Below, in pieces: positions 46,163 through 58,168 of a stretch of 64,000 nt of DNA (its first letter is position 1; each line of letters starts with the position of its first letter). The notes under the pieces were generated by a model that was not told the DNA's origin, searched no databases, and was given only the letters and a program-made list of their open reading frames with translations. Origin of the DNA: Gonatopus flavifemur (taxonomy: Eukaryota > Arthropoda > Insecta > Hymenoptera > Dryinidae); the NCBI GenBank assembly GCA_018340375.1, contig JAFFJZ010000053.1, forward strand, positions 992,001-1,056,000. Reading direction: 5' to 3'. The translations under genes were made by a program, and so were the position numbers.

Positions 46163-48075
46163 GGAAATTTTGAAATAAATTGAAATGAATACTTTCTGAT
46201 GTACTGGAAATAAACATGCATATTTCAGAGGATACCAGCGCACAGTGTAGCTCTTTCTTTGATTTTTTCTTGCTGATTCACTTATTAGAAATTTAATTCG
46301 TATAAATTTCATTCTTATTCGAAAAAAAATCGTCTCTCGACGAGCATATGAACATAAAAACTTTTTATAATCAGTGAATTAGAACATAACCCGTCTCCAA
46401 GTACTTTGAAACTAGAACCGAATTCTCTGATTCATTCTGCATTTTTTGATCTCAAAATTGATGTAATTGATTGAATATTAATGACGTAGAACGGTTGGAA
46501 CGATTCAGTAGTTTCCTGGGGAAAAAATCAACCAGTCAATACCTTTGAGTTTTTTCAATTTCGTTTTACCATTGTTGCATCATGTTATTGAGAAAATCAT
46601 CCAGTCTTACGATGCTCGTATCATCCTACTGTTTCAAAACCTGAATGATCTTTTTCTTTTCTGAATAATTATTTTGTAGCAAATTAATATTTCAGTCGCG
46701 AATTTCGATCTTGAATAGTGATTTACATTACGTTGATGTTCATATGTTATAGCCCGTCTTTTGCGAAGACGCCCGTTACCAAGACTCGCAGAACGCGAGC
46801 TTCGCGTTCTTGAAGAGCGTGCGGTTGGAAATGAAGTTGCTAACGGTAATATTCAACAAATTTTCATATTCAGACTCATTATGTAATTTTTATTTGATTC
46901 TCTATGGAATAATTTTGTATTTCGTGTTGGTACTTTTTTTTCCTTCAATCAAGAATAATCAGAATATTAGTTTCCAAGAAGTGCCATTTCATATGTATTG
47001 TCACATCAGGTGAATTTCACGGGAGTCATAACATTCCGAATCAGCAAATAATTTTAAAACAATTTCATAAAATGGTATAAATTATGTTTTCAGAAATTTG
47101 TCGTAGTTGACAGAATTTTGCGGAACTTGGATGAAATAGTTTCATTCAATCAATCTTTATGAGGACGTCTACTTTGGAGGACCAAACTTCACCATTTTTT
47201 CCTGATTATCTTATAATAAAACTAGCCGATGGACCTTTTGAAAATTTCAGCACTCCGCTAGACAGACCTTACAGTATACAAACAACTTTCCATATACAGT
47301 TTCGTCAATCATATCCTAATGAGTCCTGACATATGTCATAATGAATTCGAAAACTTCTTCTGCACTGCGGGCACGACTCTTTTCTCAGAAGTTCATGAGT
47401 ATAACTTCTGCATGAATTGGAGGAACTCGTTAATTTATTGGAAAAAAAAAATAAAATATCTCTTTCAAGTGAAGAATCATTTTTTTGTGCAATTTGTAAG
47501 ATTGAATTTTCGATTAATTTTGTTAAGAACGTTTTTTCACATGACTTTCAATTAGTTCTTCCAATCAACGTAGAAGCTACATACTCATAACCTTTGAAAA
47601 AAAGAAAAGAAAAAAAACACTTTGTTTTTATGTCCAAAATAGTGTTATATGAAACGCACATGAGAAATGCAGTACAGGAGACATTTTTTAATTCATCATG
47701 AAATATTTTAGGATTTTTTTTCATATAATTAATCAAACCCTATGAACACAATTTTTTGCATAGCTCATGGTATGTCTAATGGAGTGACGAAATTTTCAAA
47801 AGGTCCATCGGCTAGTTTTATTGTGAAATAATCATGGAAGAGTGGCTAACTTTGGCCTTCCGAAGTAGGAGTTTTCTTCAAACATACTGATGAGTATGAG
47901 ATAAAACAAGCGCCATTTTGTTCTACCCTATTTTGATTTCAAATATTTTATAATGCAAAGACTCACCAGTCATTGGAGTTTGTCTGCATCGTTCTTAATT
48001 CTTTGTTAAGGATTGCCATTTCTTCAACTGCAGGGCAAATATATCTTATTCAATAATGTTGGATTCTTTTTCTAG

Positions 48076-48545
48076 ATTTGATTCCTGCGGGCGAAGGAGC
48101 TGATAGCGATCCGGAGAACGATCCCGCACCTTCTCCTGAACGTGGTCGTGGTCGTGGACGTGGTTGTGGTCGTGGACGTGGACGTGGACGTGGACGTGGA
48201 CGTGGACGTGGACGTGGACGTGGACGTGGACGTGGACGTGGACGTGGACGTGGACGTGGACGTGGACGTGGACGTGGACGTGGACGTGGACGTGGACTCG
48301 ATCCAATATCCTCCGATGAGGAAAATGAACAAAATAACGCACCTCCATCGGAATCTAACTGCTGCGCATGCCTCATGCAACCACCGGAATTTTGTATCCT
48401 TCCTTGTGGTCATATGTGCTTTTGCGAAAGTTGCAAGGAAAGATATGACAGCGACAATTACCCGATATGCAGAGGCCCGATTGACAGGATAACGAAGGTG
48501 TTTCTTTATCGAAAGTTGAAAAAAAATAACAAAAATTATACTTAA
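48076..48545 (+). CDS. RG-repeat protein with C-terminal RING finger (right copy)
   Basis: The frame opens directly after TTCTTTTTCTAG (48064-48075), a strong splice-acceptor pattern, and has no ATG before the repeat, so this is probably a downstream exon. It encodes an acidic start, an Arg-Gly tract of about 26 hexamers (48142-48297), an acidic linker and a RING-like domain: C-A-C-L, L-P-C-G-H-M-C-F-C-E-S-C, then Y-P-I-C-R-G-P-I. It is better preserved than the left copy because the Cys before GH is intact. The seventh expected ligand is Tyr in both copies, so a standard two-zinc RING is doubtful. RG tracts often bind RNA and IAP-type RINGs recruit E2 enzymes; either role is inference. Both copies travel with the MULE A sequence. 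Confidence 0.6.
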
Positions 48546-49543
48546 TAATAGGATTATTGATTACAAATGAGTAAAAGTGAAAATTTTATTCGAAATCTAT
48601 ATATTTCTTTGATTCATTCATTATTCATATATAACATACGTGAAATTTCAAAACAAACTGAAACAAATAAAATATCAATGTTATAATATAAAATCTTGGT
48701 TCAAATGATTTTGGCATCCCTGTCTGAATAATCTGATAGATTGAAATAAATTCCAATAGATGCTGTGACAATAACCGCATAAAAACCGATGAGATATTCT
48801 ATCTTTATCGGTATTCATCAGGTATCATCGATCATACCGATAAAAAATAATAGAACATTGAATTCCACATAAAATCTCATCGAAACTCTCAAATACACTG
48901 GTTCATATCTACATAACCCTTATTTACATAGGTTTCAAAATTTCAAAAAATCAATTGAAAAAATTTTTGTCCTTCGATCTGGTAGTACAACATTGGAAGA
49001 ATATTTTCTTGGAGATTCCAGTCAATCGGAGTGATAGTCTAGAAGACAGAGCCTTTCGAAATATCTCTTTCCTCCACAATCTTGTAACTACTTGAAACTT
49101 TGAACATGTGTTTCTCGACATCCTGATTTTGAAGTCAGTGGACACTATTTACCAGAAATTATTGTACCAATCTCAATGAAATTTTCCACATTCCTTCCAG
49201 ATATAATTCATTGGTGATTCATCGGAGGGTTCTTGATTTCATTGATAAGAACTTATTTCATGAGAAGATAACTCACCGAATATTACATGTTTATGAAGTT
49301 TGAATTGTTTAAGAAAACGAAACAATAATTCAAACTCACAAAATTTAGTGTATCATCGTTATTCATCTTCTCGGATGGATTATTTGTGATTTTTTGCAAC
49401 TGGAAACATCGGTCAAAGAATGGACCGCAAGATTTTGGGTCTTTCACAGCTTAGTATTCCGTTACTCGATTACTAACTCGGTTCAATAAACGATTCAAAC
49501 TTCGAGAACATAATATTACACTCTTCTATTCTAAACTCTGCCA

Positions 49544-49786
49544 GGGAGATGCAAGCAATAGAGAGATGGGGAAGGATAGTGGGTTCGAGATACAATAGAT
49601 GGTAGAAGGAGGTGATGGTGGAGGGGGTACCTAAGTATTCGAAAGAGGGAGGGAGAATGGGGAGGGGAAGGAGAATAGGGAGGTTTAGATTAGAAAATGA
49701 GATGAGGGAAGGAAGATACTGGGAGATAAGGGAGGAGGAGAAGAAATGTAGGGTATGTGGGATGGAGGAAGAAAACTGGGAGCATG
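49544..49786 (+). pseudogene. LINE reverse-transcriptase C-terminus, right copy, first piece
   Basis: Same LINE insertion as 1646-2263, in inverted orientation, with the same 5' junction (CTAAACTCTGCCA|GGGAG). The frame includes KKCRVCGMEEE. It is interrupted at 49787 by a 1.86 kb element and resumes at 51652-51755 (IGMDDRQIGEQIREIL). Confidence 0.7.
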
Positions 49787-51649
49787 CCCTGCTGAAAACT
49801 GCTGTTGAAGACGCTCAAGATTTCGAACAGTATCAGTGAGTATCTGAGTGTTTCTGCGAGTACGGTTGCCAAGGAAAATGAGTGCAGATCGAACAAGAAG
49901 CAGTTCCTGACAGCATTCGTGATTGTCAGAAACAAACAGAATGCACAAACTTGAAAAATGTCAGTTCCTTGCAGCATCCGTGATATAATGAAGAATGATT
50001 AGACTGAGAATGAAATGACTGTCCGAAATGTTGATAGTTGTAAAACGTATTCTGAACAATAAGTTAATTCATAGCATGAGACTGTATGTGGTTGGAGAAG
50101 CTGTTCGGAAATTTAATTGAAACTGATAGGATTCACATGTTGAACGACAACCCTGCTCTTATACGCTGTTACAGATCCAATATCTAATCGAATCAATCCG
50201 AATTCCGAGAAAAAATATTATTGAACGATTTCGTTGGTATCGGCTGAAAGAAAATCATCACGTTGTATACCGGTTGAAAAAAATTAATGATTTATTGAAT
50301 GTGAGAGTTTCTGACGGAGAATACGGTTTGAAATCAAATCCACAGTTCGAATGAATCCTTTCATGCAAAAATGGTGATTTACAAAATTTTTACAAGTATA
50401 ATGATTATCCATTTCTTTGTACTCAATTTATCCAGTACAGACACCTCGTTTATGGATAGGAATCTCAAAGCAACTTAACGGTCAAGTAGTTCACTGATAT
50501 TTTGATTAATCAGTTCAGTTTTGATTCGTAAGATCGCCACTGCCGGACAAAATCAAAACCTCATCAAGTCGCATTTTTAACGGAAATGTCTTTCCGATAT
50601 GAACTAATTCTATTAAATCTGCAATATCAATTGATATTAAAAAATTTCATTCTCGTAAAAAATGTGGCGTAACAAGGTTTTCCCGTTGTACAGCAGGGCT
50701 AGGGTGAAGTTTTCATGCGTCGAACCTCTGGCTTCGTACCGAAATCAAATTTTATTTATAAAAAGTTCAAAATGTAACTAAAATCAGATGAGTATTCTAT
50801 TGTTGAGTGCAATATCAATATCGTAGAGATGGATCAATATGTAATTCTACTTTCGATATCACATCACGAAGTATATAATTTCCAAACTAAAGAACTCAGA
50901 AAATTGATAATGAAATGTGTAAATCCTCTAAAAATCTGTCACAATTTTGAAGGGGGATTCCAAATTGATTCTGGCTTTTTTTTGAATATGATGATCGCAG
51001 TTGGAAACTTTCATCATTTCGATCAGTCCATGCTGTAGGATACTGGATTCGCCAATACTGTCAGGAACTATCACATTTCTACGAAAACTGACAAAAATAA
51101 AATGATTTTCGATGTGTCACCACCATAAAGATCTATCAAAATCATCGTGGTGAAATCCATACTACTGCGCGTGAATCATGAATCTGTAATTTCGCGTAAG
51201 AACAGACTGCTCATGAAATATGTAAATCCTCTAGAAAACTGTCATGATTTTGAAGCGGGGATCCAAAGTGATTCTGGCTCTTTTCAAATATGATGATTGC
51301 AGCCAGAAACTTTCATCTTTTCGATCAGTCCACGCTGTAGGATACTGGATTCGCCAATACTGTCAGGAACTATCACATTTTGGATCTAGTGATCGGATAA
51401 TTGTCCTTTCAGATTCTGACTCAAATTTCAACTGTTTCCAACAGGCGTTGCTCATAAATAGAAATGCCAGTCAAAAACACTCAATGAAAATCTTTGACCG
51501 GATCTAAGCGGTGCAAGCCATTCCCAAACGCAGTCAAATACTGTCTAAATATTTGTTGAGTGTTCCAATGCGGCTATGCGGAGTCAAAAACCGCTCTAAT
51601 ACTGTCAAAAAATTTTTTTGACTGTTTCTGACAGCAATTTTCAGCAGGG
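49787..51649. mobile_element. 1.86 kb non-autonomous element, CCCTGCTGAAAA ends, TG TSD
   Basis: Left end CCCTGCTGAAAACTGCTGT and right end ACAGCAATTTTCAGCAGGG are inverted with one mismatch. TG is duplicated (49785-49786, 51650-51651). The LINE in the left arm gives the empty site AGCATGTGTTGG. Inside is a ~169 bp direct duplication (50911-51079 and 51213-51378). No transposase frame is found. Confidence 0.9.
50911..51378. repeat. ~169 bp direct repeat within the CCCTGCTG element
   Basis: Copies at 50911-51079 and 51213-51378 share TGAAAT(G/A)TGTAAATCCTCT and GTAGGATACTGGATTCGCC. They differ at about 15% of positions. Confidence 0.8.
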
Positions 51650-51755
51650 TGTGTTGGAGGTGTCTATCGGAATGGATGACAGGCAAATAGGGGAACAGAT
51701 CAGGGAAATATTAGGAGAGGAGGGGAATGGGGAGGAATGGATGGTTAGGTTGGAG

Positions 51756-51857
51756 GGTACACCGCGATTGTCCCGAAAGCGTGTTGGCCCAAGGCTTGGT
51801 TGGCCCGAAAGTTGAAATCCCGAAAGTCTGTTGGCCCGAATGTAATAATCCCGAACC
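51756..51857 (+). repeat. 5' terminal repeat of MULE B with 16 bp motif array
   Basis: Starts GGTACACCGCGATTGTCCCG where the LINE homology ends. Motifs CCCGAA (one CCCAAG) begin at 51772, 51788, 51804, 51819, 51835 and 51850, spacing 15-16 bp. This matches the layout of the giant MULE termini although the intervening bases differ. The opposite terminus was not found in the window. Confidence 0.75.
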
Positions 51858-52369
51858 ATAAACAATACATAGTATTGTAAAAAAAAGTACGATAGAAATT
51901 TATCCCCTTGAAGAATCAACTGGCGCTGTATGGATATGACCATTTTGCGCGTTCATTTTATATGCACGCTCTCGTCTTATCTGTGGAGCACCATTCGCAA
52001 AATTGAGACGTCGTGAGTATTTTATAATTAAATAAAAAAATTCAGTAGATATTCATTAATTAGAAGAAAAATCATATTTCAACGTAGTTGTCATAATACA
52101 ACACTTTACATATTGAAATAATATAATATATACCACGCGCGTATAACCTTTATTCCATTTTGATATTTGTGGCTTTACAATACACTGCACGATTATACTA
52201 TAATACTTCATATTACAATAAGTATATATTGTAATAGCACATACTTCTGTATGTGTAAAAAATATTCATGTATTTAAGAGCATATACGTTAATGTGAAAG
52301 TATGTAACAGTATATGCATGCACCCACATAACAATTCCAAGGAATTCTTCCACAACTTTCTAGAATTTA

Positions 52370-52581
52370 CACTGTAAAATATTTCTGAAATCACCCACAT
52401 CAAAATTGAAATTGAAAATCACAGTTTCATTGTGAAAGCACTACGCTCAGCGTTGTGAGATTACAAAATCCTGTACGAAATTGTGTAATATCACAATGCT
52501 GAGCATAGTGCTTTCACAATGAAACTGTGATTTTCCATTTCAATTTTGATGTGGGTAATTTCAGAAATATTTTTCACAGTG
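52370..52581. mobile_element. 212 bp palindromic MITE, CACTG ends, TA TSD
   Basis: Arms from CACTGTAAAATATTTCTG pair with the right half almost completely; shared blocks include CACAGTTTCATTGTGAAAG. TA flanks at 52368-52369 and 52582-52583. It sits upstream of the MULE B gene. Confidence 0.9.
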
Positions 52582-53354
52582 TAATTTCAAGAAAACATGT
52601 TGTACGACACTCTAACATATGCTTTTAGCTGTCTCCGTTGAATGTTTGTTGGAGTTTTCTAAATGTGTCGGTTGATCTTCTCTGTCTGTTAAAGAAAACT
52701 TATCGAATATAGATAAGACTTTAAGAAACCTTCAATAAAGACATATGAAAGCATATTTTATTGTGTCGCATACTGTGAAAAAAAGAAGTGAGGCATATTT
52801 AAATTTATATTCACAATGAATCTCCGCCAATTCTACAGGTTGTAGTATGTAATAAACAATGGCGGGAATAGGAAAGCGCAAAGCAAAACGAGCTTCTTCT
52901 GAATTTGTATTCGACAAGTATGAATATTGCAAAAATAAAACTGAGGGTGACATCATGTGAGTATTTATTGTGATATGATAAGAATCATTCAAATAATACT
53001 GCGTTAATTTATATCCGCTCAGATATTTGGAGTGCTTGGAACGGAAAAATGGGTGCAAAGCCAGAGGTAACTACGACACTAAACACAAGAAGTTCACATT
53101 AACGAAATCGCATATCACTCATGATGCAGATGAGCTTGCATATGATATTCGTTCCTTTTTGGAGCAGTTGAAAGCTGGTTCCTCATTAGGACTACAGAAT
53201 CCTAAGGAGTATTATGATTCGTTTAGACTGATGTAAGTATCATCGCTATATTACAACATTGCAGCCACACTTGTTGCAACATTGTATTTTCTATAAATTT
53301 CATCATACCAGAATAGTAGAGAATACTTGAGAAGTTTACAGATTTTATTATTTA

Positions 53355-54936
53355 CAGTTGGTAAAAAAAGTATTAGTACACCTTGTTATTTTAACATGAT
53401 TTTATTTAAACAATGAAAACTTTAATCATAACTATACTTTTGAGTAACTCTTACCAACAGTTAACAGTATATCTTTCAACGAATTGCTTTATGTCATTAA
53501 TAAAAGCATAAATGGAAAAAAACCAAAGTTCTATAGTGGAAAAACTATTTGCACATATTCAAAAGAATCACAATAGAATCCTGTGATTATATTTTTAATA
53601 TTTTGTATGCATCCCATTTGCGTCTATGATTACTTGCAATCTTCTTGGCATTGATTCAACCAATTTTGTTGTAATTTGATATCTTTTGCCATTTTTCACT
53701 AATTAATCTTTTGAACTCGTTTTTACTGGAGATCTTACATTTTCTTATTTTCAAATCTAATATGTGCGATTAAATTTCAATTGGATTTATATCAGGTCAT
53801 TGTGGAAGGGTGATTAACCCTCTACGAAGGTTATATAATACCCATTCTTGAGTTTTTTTAGCAGTATGTTTAGGATCGTTATCTTGTTGGAAGTGATATG
53901 TATCACTCATGTCCAATTTCGATACACTTTCTGATAAATTCTCACGTAATATATTGATGTATCCTACAGCATCCATAGTACCTTTAATAAAAGCGAGATT
54001 TCCAACCCCGTTAGAGGCCATACAACCTCAAAACATACTGTACCCACCACCGTGCTTCACAGTAACTAACAAATTATTTTGCTGTAATTCTGTATTACGT
54101 TTGCGCCACACGAATCTTTTTCCATCTGATCCAAGAACATTGAATCTACTTTCATCTGAAAGAATTACGTGATTCCAAAATTCTACTGGTTTTTGTGAGT
54201 ACATTTTCGCAAACTCCAATCGTTTTTTCCTATTCACTTCATTGATAAATGTTTTCTTCCTCGCTGCTCTGCCATTAACAACAACATTATGCAAAACATT
54301 CCTCACAGTTTGGGCACAAACAATTTTATCCGAAGTTGTAGCTATATGAGCAGCTCCAGTTTGAGCACTTGTGAAGGATTTATTGAACACCTCTTTTATA
54401 ATTTGTCGCTGATCTCTTTGAAAAAGGATTTCCGGGTGACCTAATCTTGGTTTATTTTCTGTGATACCAGTTTCTTTTTGTTCAAAAGTATTTTTCCAAT
54501 TTTTTATCAATTTGACGATAACCTTAAACCTTCACCATGTAAAAGTACGATAATTTCTCGCGTTGGAATTGATATTTCAAATATTTTCGGAGACATGATT
54601 ACTTTGTGAATTATAACCGCATATTGAATCAAAATTACATACCAGGATTTTTCTTAACATAGTTTTGTTTACATTCATACTATTTACATTTAATAGGAGT
54701 GATTCCCAAGCATCAATTATAAGAACGTTGGTGTGCAAATACTTATTTGGCTATAAAATTTCTGTTTTCTTCCATTCATGCTTTTGTTGAAAAAGTTATG
54801 AAATTCCTATCAACATATATTAATTATTATCTTCTGTTTAAGCTATTGGAATATATAACTATCATTGATATTCTCATTGAATGAACAAAATTACTTGCAA
54901 AAAAAACGAGGTGTGCAAACACCTTTTTACCCACTG
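53355..54936 (-). mobile_element. Complete but dead Tc1-type element, TA TSD
   Basis: Inverted ends of ~35 bp begin CAGTTGGTAAAAAAAG at the left and CAGTGGGTAAAAAGG (complement) at the right. TA lies outside each end (53353-53354, 54937-54938). Length 1,582 bp is normal for Tc1 elements. It sits in an intron of MULE B. Confidence 0.9.
53595..54596 (-). pseudogene. Tc1 transposase (DD34E), inactivated
   Basis: ATG at 54596 starts MSPKIFEISIPTRE, part of the N-terminal helix-turn-helix. After a frameshift near 54.52 kb the frame runs through the linker to the first Asp (VILSDESRFN), the second Asp (QQDNDPKHTAKK) and the third acidic residue (PDINPIE). Counting from the second Asp to that Glu leaves 34 residues, so the type is DD34E. 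The frame is broken by TGA at 54025-54030 (in GGGYSMF*), by another TGA just before PDINPIE, a TAA soon after it, and a late frameshift before the ESMPRR-like C-terminus. All broken positions look like single-base changes, so the copy decayed in place. Confidence 0.9.
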
Positions 54937-55408
54937 TACATCCGTAAAGTTAAAGATAGAAAATTGTACATATGTAACATGATATACTTGAAAGTTCTTT
55001 CAATTTCATTTCATTGTTGATAACTATCCATTTTTGTTGGTTTTTTTTTTCATTGAAAGTTATCCTGAGGTAGCATCCTATGTGCCATGGCCTCGCGTAA
55101 AAGATCGAATTAGGATTTGGATGCATGAATCTCATCCTCCTCCTCCTCAACATCTGCTTAAATTAGGATTATTATTGCAAACAGACAGTTATCATAACTT
55201 GCTGACCTATAAAAATGGAAAATTTACTTCCAAATTATTGCACGGAGAAGATTACATGAATGTAATGTTTTGGGATCCAGAGTTTATCTCAAAACTGTCG
55301 AATGTACAAAGTGAGAATAATTTTTTCATTGATGCAACATTTCAAGTCACTCCCAAATTGAAAGGGGTTTATCAACTATTGACGATCATGGTCATCAAAT
55401 TTAATCAG

Positions 55409-56080
55409 GGATGTACTAAAGTTTGTTCATCTTATTATGATCAGGGAGTTCTGAAGAACTCTGTATATTGAGTAAAACTTCTCTTATCGCACTGAAGTTC
55501 CTCATTTTTTCATTATCAAACTCCAATTCCGCATGATTGAAAACCCGCGTTGCATGATTCAAACAACGAGAAATCAAATTGCGATAAAATAAAGTTTTAA
55601 GTTAATAAATATTGATATCCAAATTTGTTAGAAATTTTTTGAGAGTTGTAATAATTCTTCAATTTTAACATCCACGCTTGAAATTTTGAATTGAAAACTA
55701 TTGGAAAAACTAAAAGGTTTTAATGAGTGTTTTAAATCGGTTATGTACTATTAATCTGTACTTTTGAATCGTTAATCCACTAATAATCTATGGTTTTCAA
55801 TAATATGTACAATTTTCAATGCGGAAGAACCATATCGTAATAAGAGTTTGTAATAGTGTGAAAATTCACTATAGGGAAGTATTGAAAATAAACCATATCA
55901 TTGAGAACTATTGGTATTGAAAAGTTATGCTATTATTCAAAATTACACAAACTATTGAAAGTGTATACAAGTGTAATAGTGAATTATGGATTCAAAGTAA
56001 AAATTCATAATAATTGTTCTGCAATTCTGACAATCTATGGAAAAAATCACAATTTTTGCATTTCATGATTTTTCATGTAG
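55409..56080. other. MULE B intron
   Basis: AT-rich, with short repeats of TTGAAAA(C/T)TATTG type at 55690-55950. No exon is seen. Confidence 0.5.
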
Positions 56081-56289
56081 GTATTACCATTTTTATGGGT
56101 ATTCATGAGCAGGAAAACTGAGAAAGCGTATGATTCTATTTTTGATTGTTTGGGAAATCAGATTGCTCCTGAATTAATACCCCAACGTGTTATGTGTGAT
56201 TTTGAAACAGCATTACAGAACAGTATTAAGAGTCACTATCCTGGTACCACATTGAGTGGATGTTTCTTCCATTATTGTCAAGTGAGTAA

Positions 56290-57115
56290 CATTACGTCTC
56301 ATATTTTGTTAAGGGGAGGTTCTCATCAAGCGAACTCCGAGAAAAAGTGATTTTCTCGAATTTTTTTTTCATGGAAGGGAGGAAATTAAGAACTTGAGTT
56401 TTCTGACACTTATTGAATGAGTCTTAAGGTACAAAAAAATCATTTTTCTCAATCAAGAAATTCGTATGCTGGAACTTTGGAGGCGTTTGCTCGGAAAAAC
56501 GTTTTTCAAACTGTTGGCCAAGATTACTCAGTAACTACTTGATGGATCGCCTTTTTTCTTGTTTTGTTTTAAAGTAGATCCGATTCATTGGAGTCCCTAC
56601 TACAATCAAGATTATACATGCATTAGTTTTTTTTCTACAGTACCTTTAAAGAGCAAAAACAAAAAATTCAAATGTGCGTCATTCTTTTAATTTTCCACTT
56701 TTATTGATGATTCTAGTAGGGGCTCCAACTCCATTCATGTATTTTATAAAAATTCTTCGATTATTCATTTTTGATCATTTTTGCAGGTGCTAGAGTGGCC
56801 AACACGCTCTTAAGGCGGTCACATTGAAAGGCGCGTTGACAAATATTGGCGCATGATTTTTGATTGAAAAAAATTTTTTTTGTATCTTTCAATTTATTGA
56901 ACAAGTAACAAAAAGTTTGAGTTCTTTATTCATTTCCTTCTATGAGAAAAAAATTCGAGACACTGACCTGTTTTGGAGTTCTCAAATGAGAACCTTCAGT
57001 AGTATGCTGCCGGGTCTGGGCCGTCACAACAAACTGCACCTGTATAGATGAGATAAGATAGTCTGTCTGAGATAAGATAATCCACCTGTATGGATTAGAT
57101 AAGTCGTCTGAGATA
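56290..57115. other. Stretch 3' of truncated MULE B, no gene seen
   Basis: The expected next MULE exon is absent. A short imperfect repeat of GATAAGATAGTC / GATAAGATAATCC with CACCTGTAT lies at 57038-57115. It could belong to a terminal region of the Polinton that follows, but no matching inverted copy is visible. Confidence 0.45.
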
Positions 57116-57420
57116 ACAGGTGGTAGGTGGAACAGGTGTATGAGAGTTTTGAAGGGGGGCTGAGGGGGTGGTGGGTGGTGGTGAGTGGATATGGAATGTT
57201 GGGTGATTGGGTGGTAGGTGGTGGTGGTGGTGGGTGGTGATGGAATGTTGGGTAATGGGGTGGTAGGTGGTGGTGGTGGGTGGTGATGGGGTGGTGATGG
57301 TGTGGGTGGTGGTGGGTGGTTATGGAATGTTGGGGGATGGGGTGGTAGGTGGTGGGGCGTGGTGATGGGGTGGTGATGGGGTGGAGGTGGTGTGGGTGGT
57401 GGTGGGTGGCGATGACTTGG
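57116..57420 (+). repeat. G-rich GGT/GGTGGG tract
   Basis: About 300 bp of irregular GGTGGTGGGTGGT repeats broken by GATGGGGTGGT and TATGGAATGTTGGG units. The plus strand is strongly G-biased and could form G-quadruplexes. Two diverged ~100 bp sub-units repeat (TGGAATGTTGGG at ~57193, 57243 and 57322). Confidence 0.8.
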
Positions 57421-58160
57421 TGGGAGGTAGGTTTTTTCTCAGGCGTAATATATGGATATTTCTATCGTCGTTCTACGTAAGAGATTTTACCTGTGTAATG
57501 TCTATGTATAAGGAAGGTGAGAGAGAGAGAGCTTCTTCCTGTATAGGGTATGCTGAAGAAAGAGACAGTGTTATATATTACAGAGAGAGATCTGGTTCCT
57601 CTGTGTCTCCTATGTCCAAATGCATATACCTATTGAAGAAAGCGAGAGATATATTTCTCCTCTCTCTCTTGACCGTTTGTTTTGTTTTGAGGGTGAACTA
57701 GATGTTCGTCTCTCTCTCTCTCTCTTCCCTTCAAGTGTGAGATTATACCTGGCAAAACTCAAACTCTTCGATGTCTCGGTACGGTCTCTGTACCTGTACT
57801 GAACCTTGGTATGACCTGTGGGAGAGGTTTGAATGAAATGAGGATGATGATGGAAGAGGATAATAGGTAGGATGATGTAAAATGTATCAATGGACTCTTA
57901 ACGTATTTTAGGATTCGAATGGAAGAGTCAGAGGTAAGTATTCCAAAAATCAACCTTTTTACACATTATGTAAGATTACACAATAAGATATTTATTTCAA
58001 TTTCCACTACAAAATCGATGTTTTACAAAAAAAAGATTGTAAGATAGTACAATTCTTTATTATTTCATATAATATGTATATCATTACAGCAAAATTTATG
58101 AAGAAATAGATTCGATTGTTTCCAAACAATTATTTACAAACAAGATTCATTCGAAATACA
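57421..58160. other. Spacer rich in GAGA/CTCT runs, no gene seen
   Basis: Short GAGAGA and CTCTCT tracts pair loosely (57518-57590 with 57650-57725). The open frames have Ser/Arg/Leu composition from these tracts and no domain. Confidence 0.5.
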
Positions 58161-58168
58161 GATTCATT

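Larger units (their letters stand above)
44906..46304. repeat. Right arm, inner part, of the inverted duplication
   Basis: Matches the reverse complement of 14873-16297. It carries the right 82-codon ORF, the FLYWCH exon and the same poly-A/T tracts. A 44 bp stretch (46305-46348) separates it from the outer part, where the left arm has 9.5 kb. Confidence 0.85.
46349..49786. repeat. Right arm, outer part, of the inverted duplication
   Basis: Reverse complement of 1920-5339. Contains the right RING/RG gene, about 1.6 kb without a recognisable gene (46.35-48.0 kb) and the 5' part of the shared LINE fragment (from 49544). Confidence 0.85.
52859..56281 (+). pseudogene. MULE B transposase gene, 3'-truncated
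   Basis: Exons: 52859-52956 (MAGIGKRKAKRASSEF...; first half of the FLYWCH finger), 53023-53232 (YLECLERKNGCKAR, with His pair), 55060-55408 (YPEVASYV to the first catalytic Asp, FFIDATF), 56081-56281 (second Asp, VMCDFE, and G-C-F-F-H-Y-C-Q). The FLYWCH finger is split at the same codon as in the giant MULE, and other junction phases agree. The donor after 55408 reads GGATGT where GTAAGT is expected, so splicing there is probably lost. No exon carrying the catalytic Glu follows, so the gene is truncated. A Tc1 element lies in the intron 53233-55059. The gene begins 1.1 kb inside the motif-array terminus at 51756, consistent with one element. Confidence 0.75.

Noticed and set aside
50911..51378. 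CRISPR-like or regulatory repeats
   Set aside because: A single direct duplication within a transposon; there is no regular repeat-spacer pattern, and the genome is eukaryotic.
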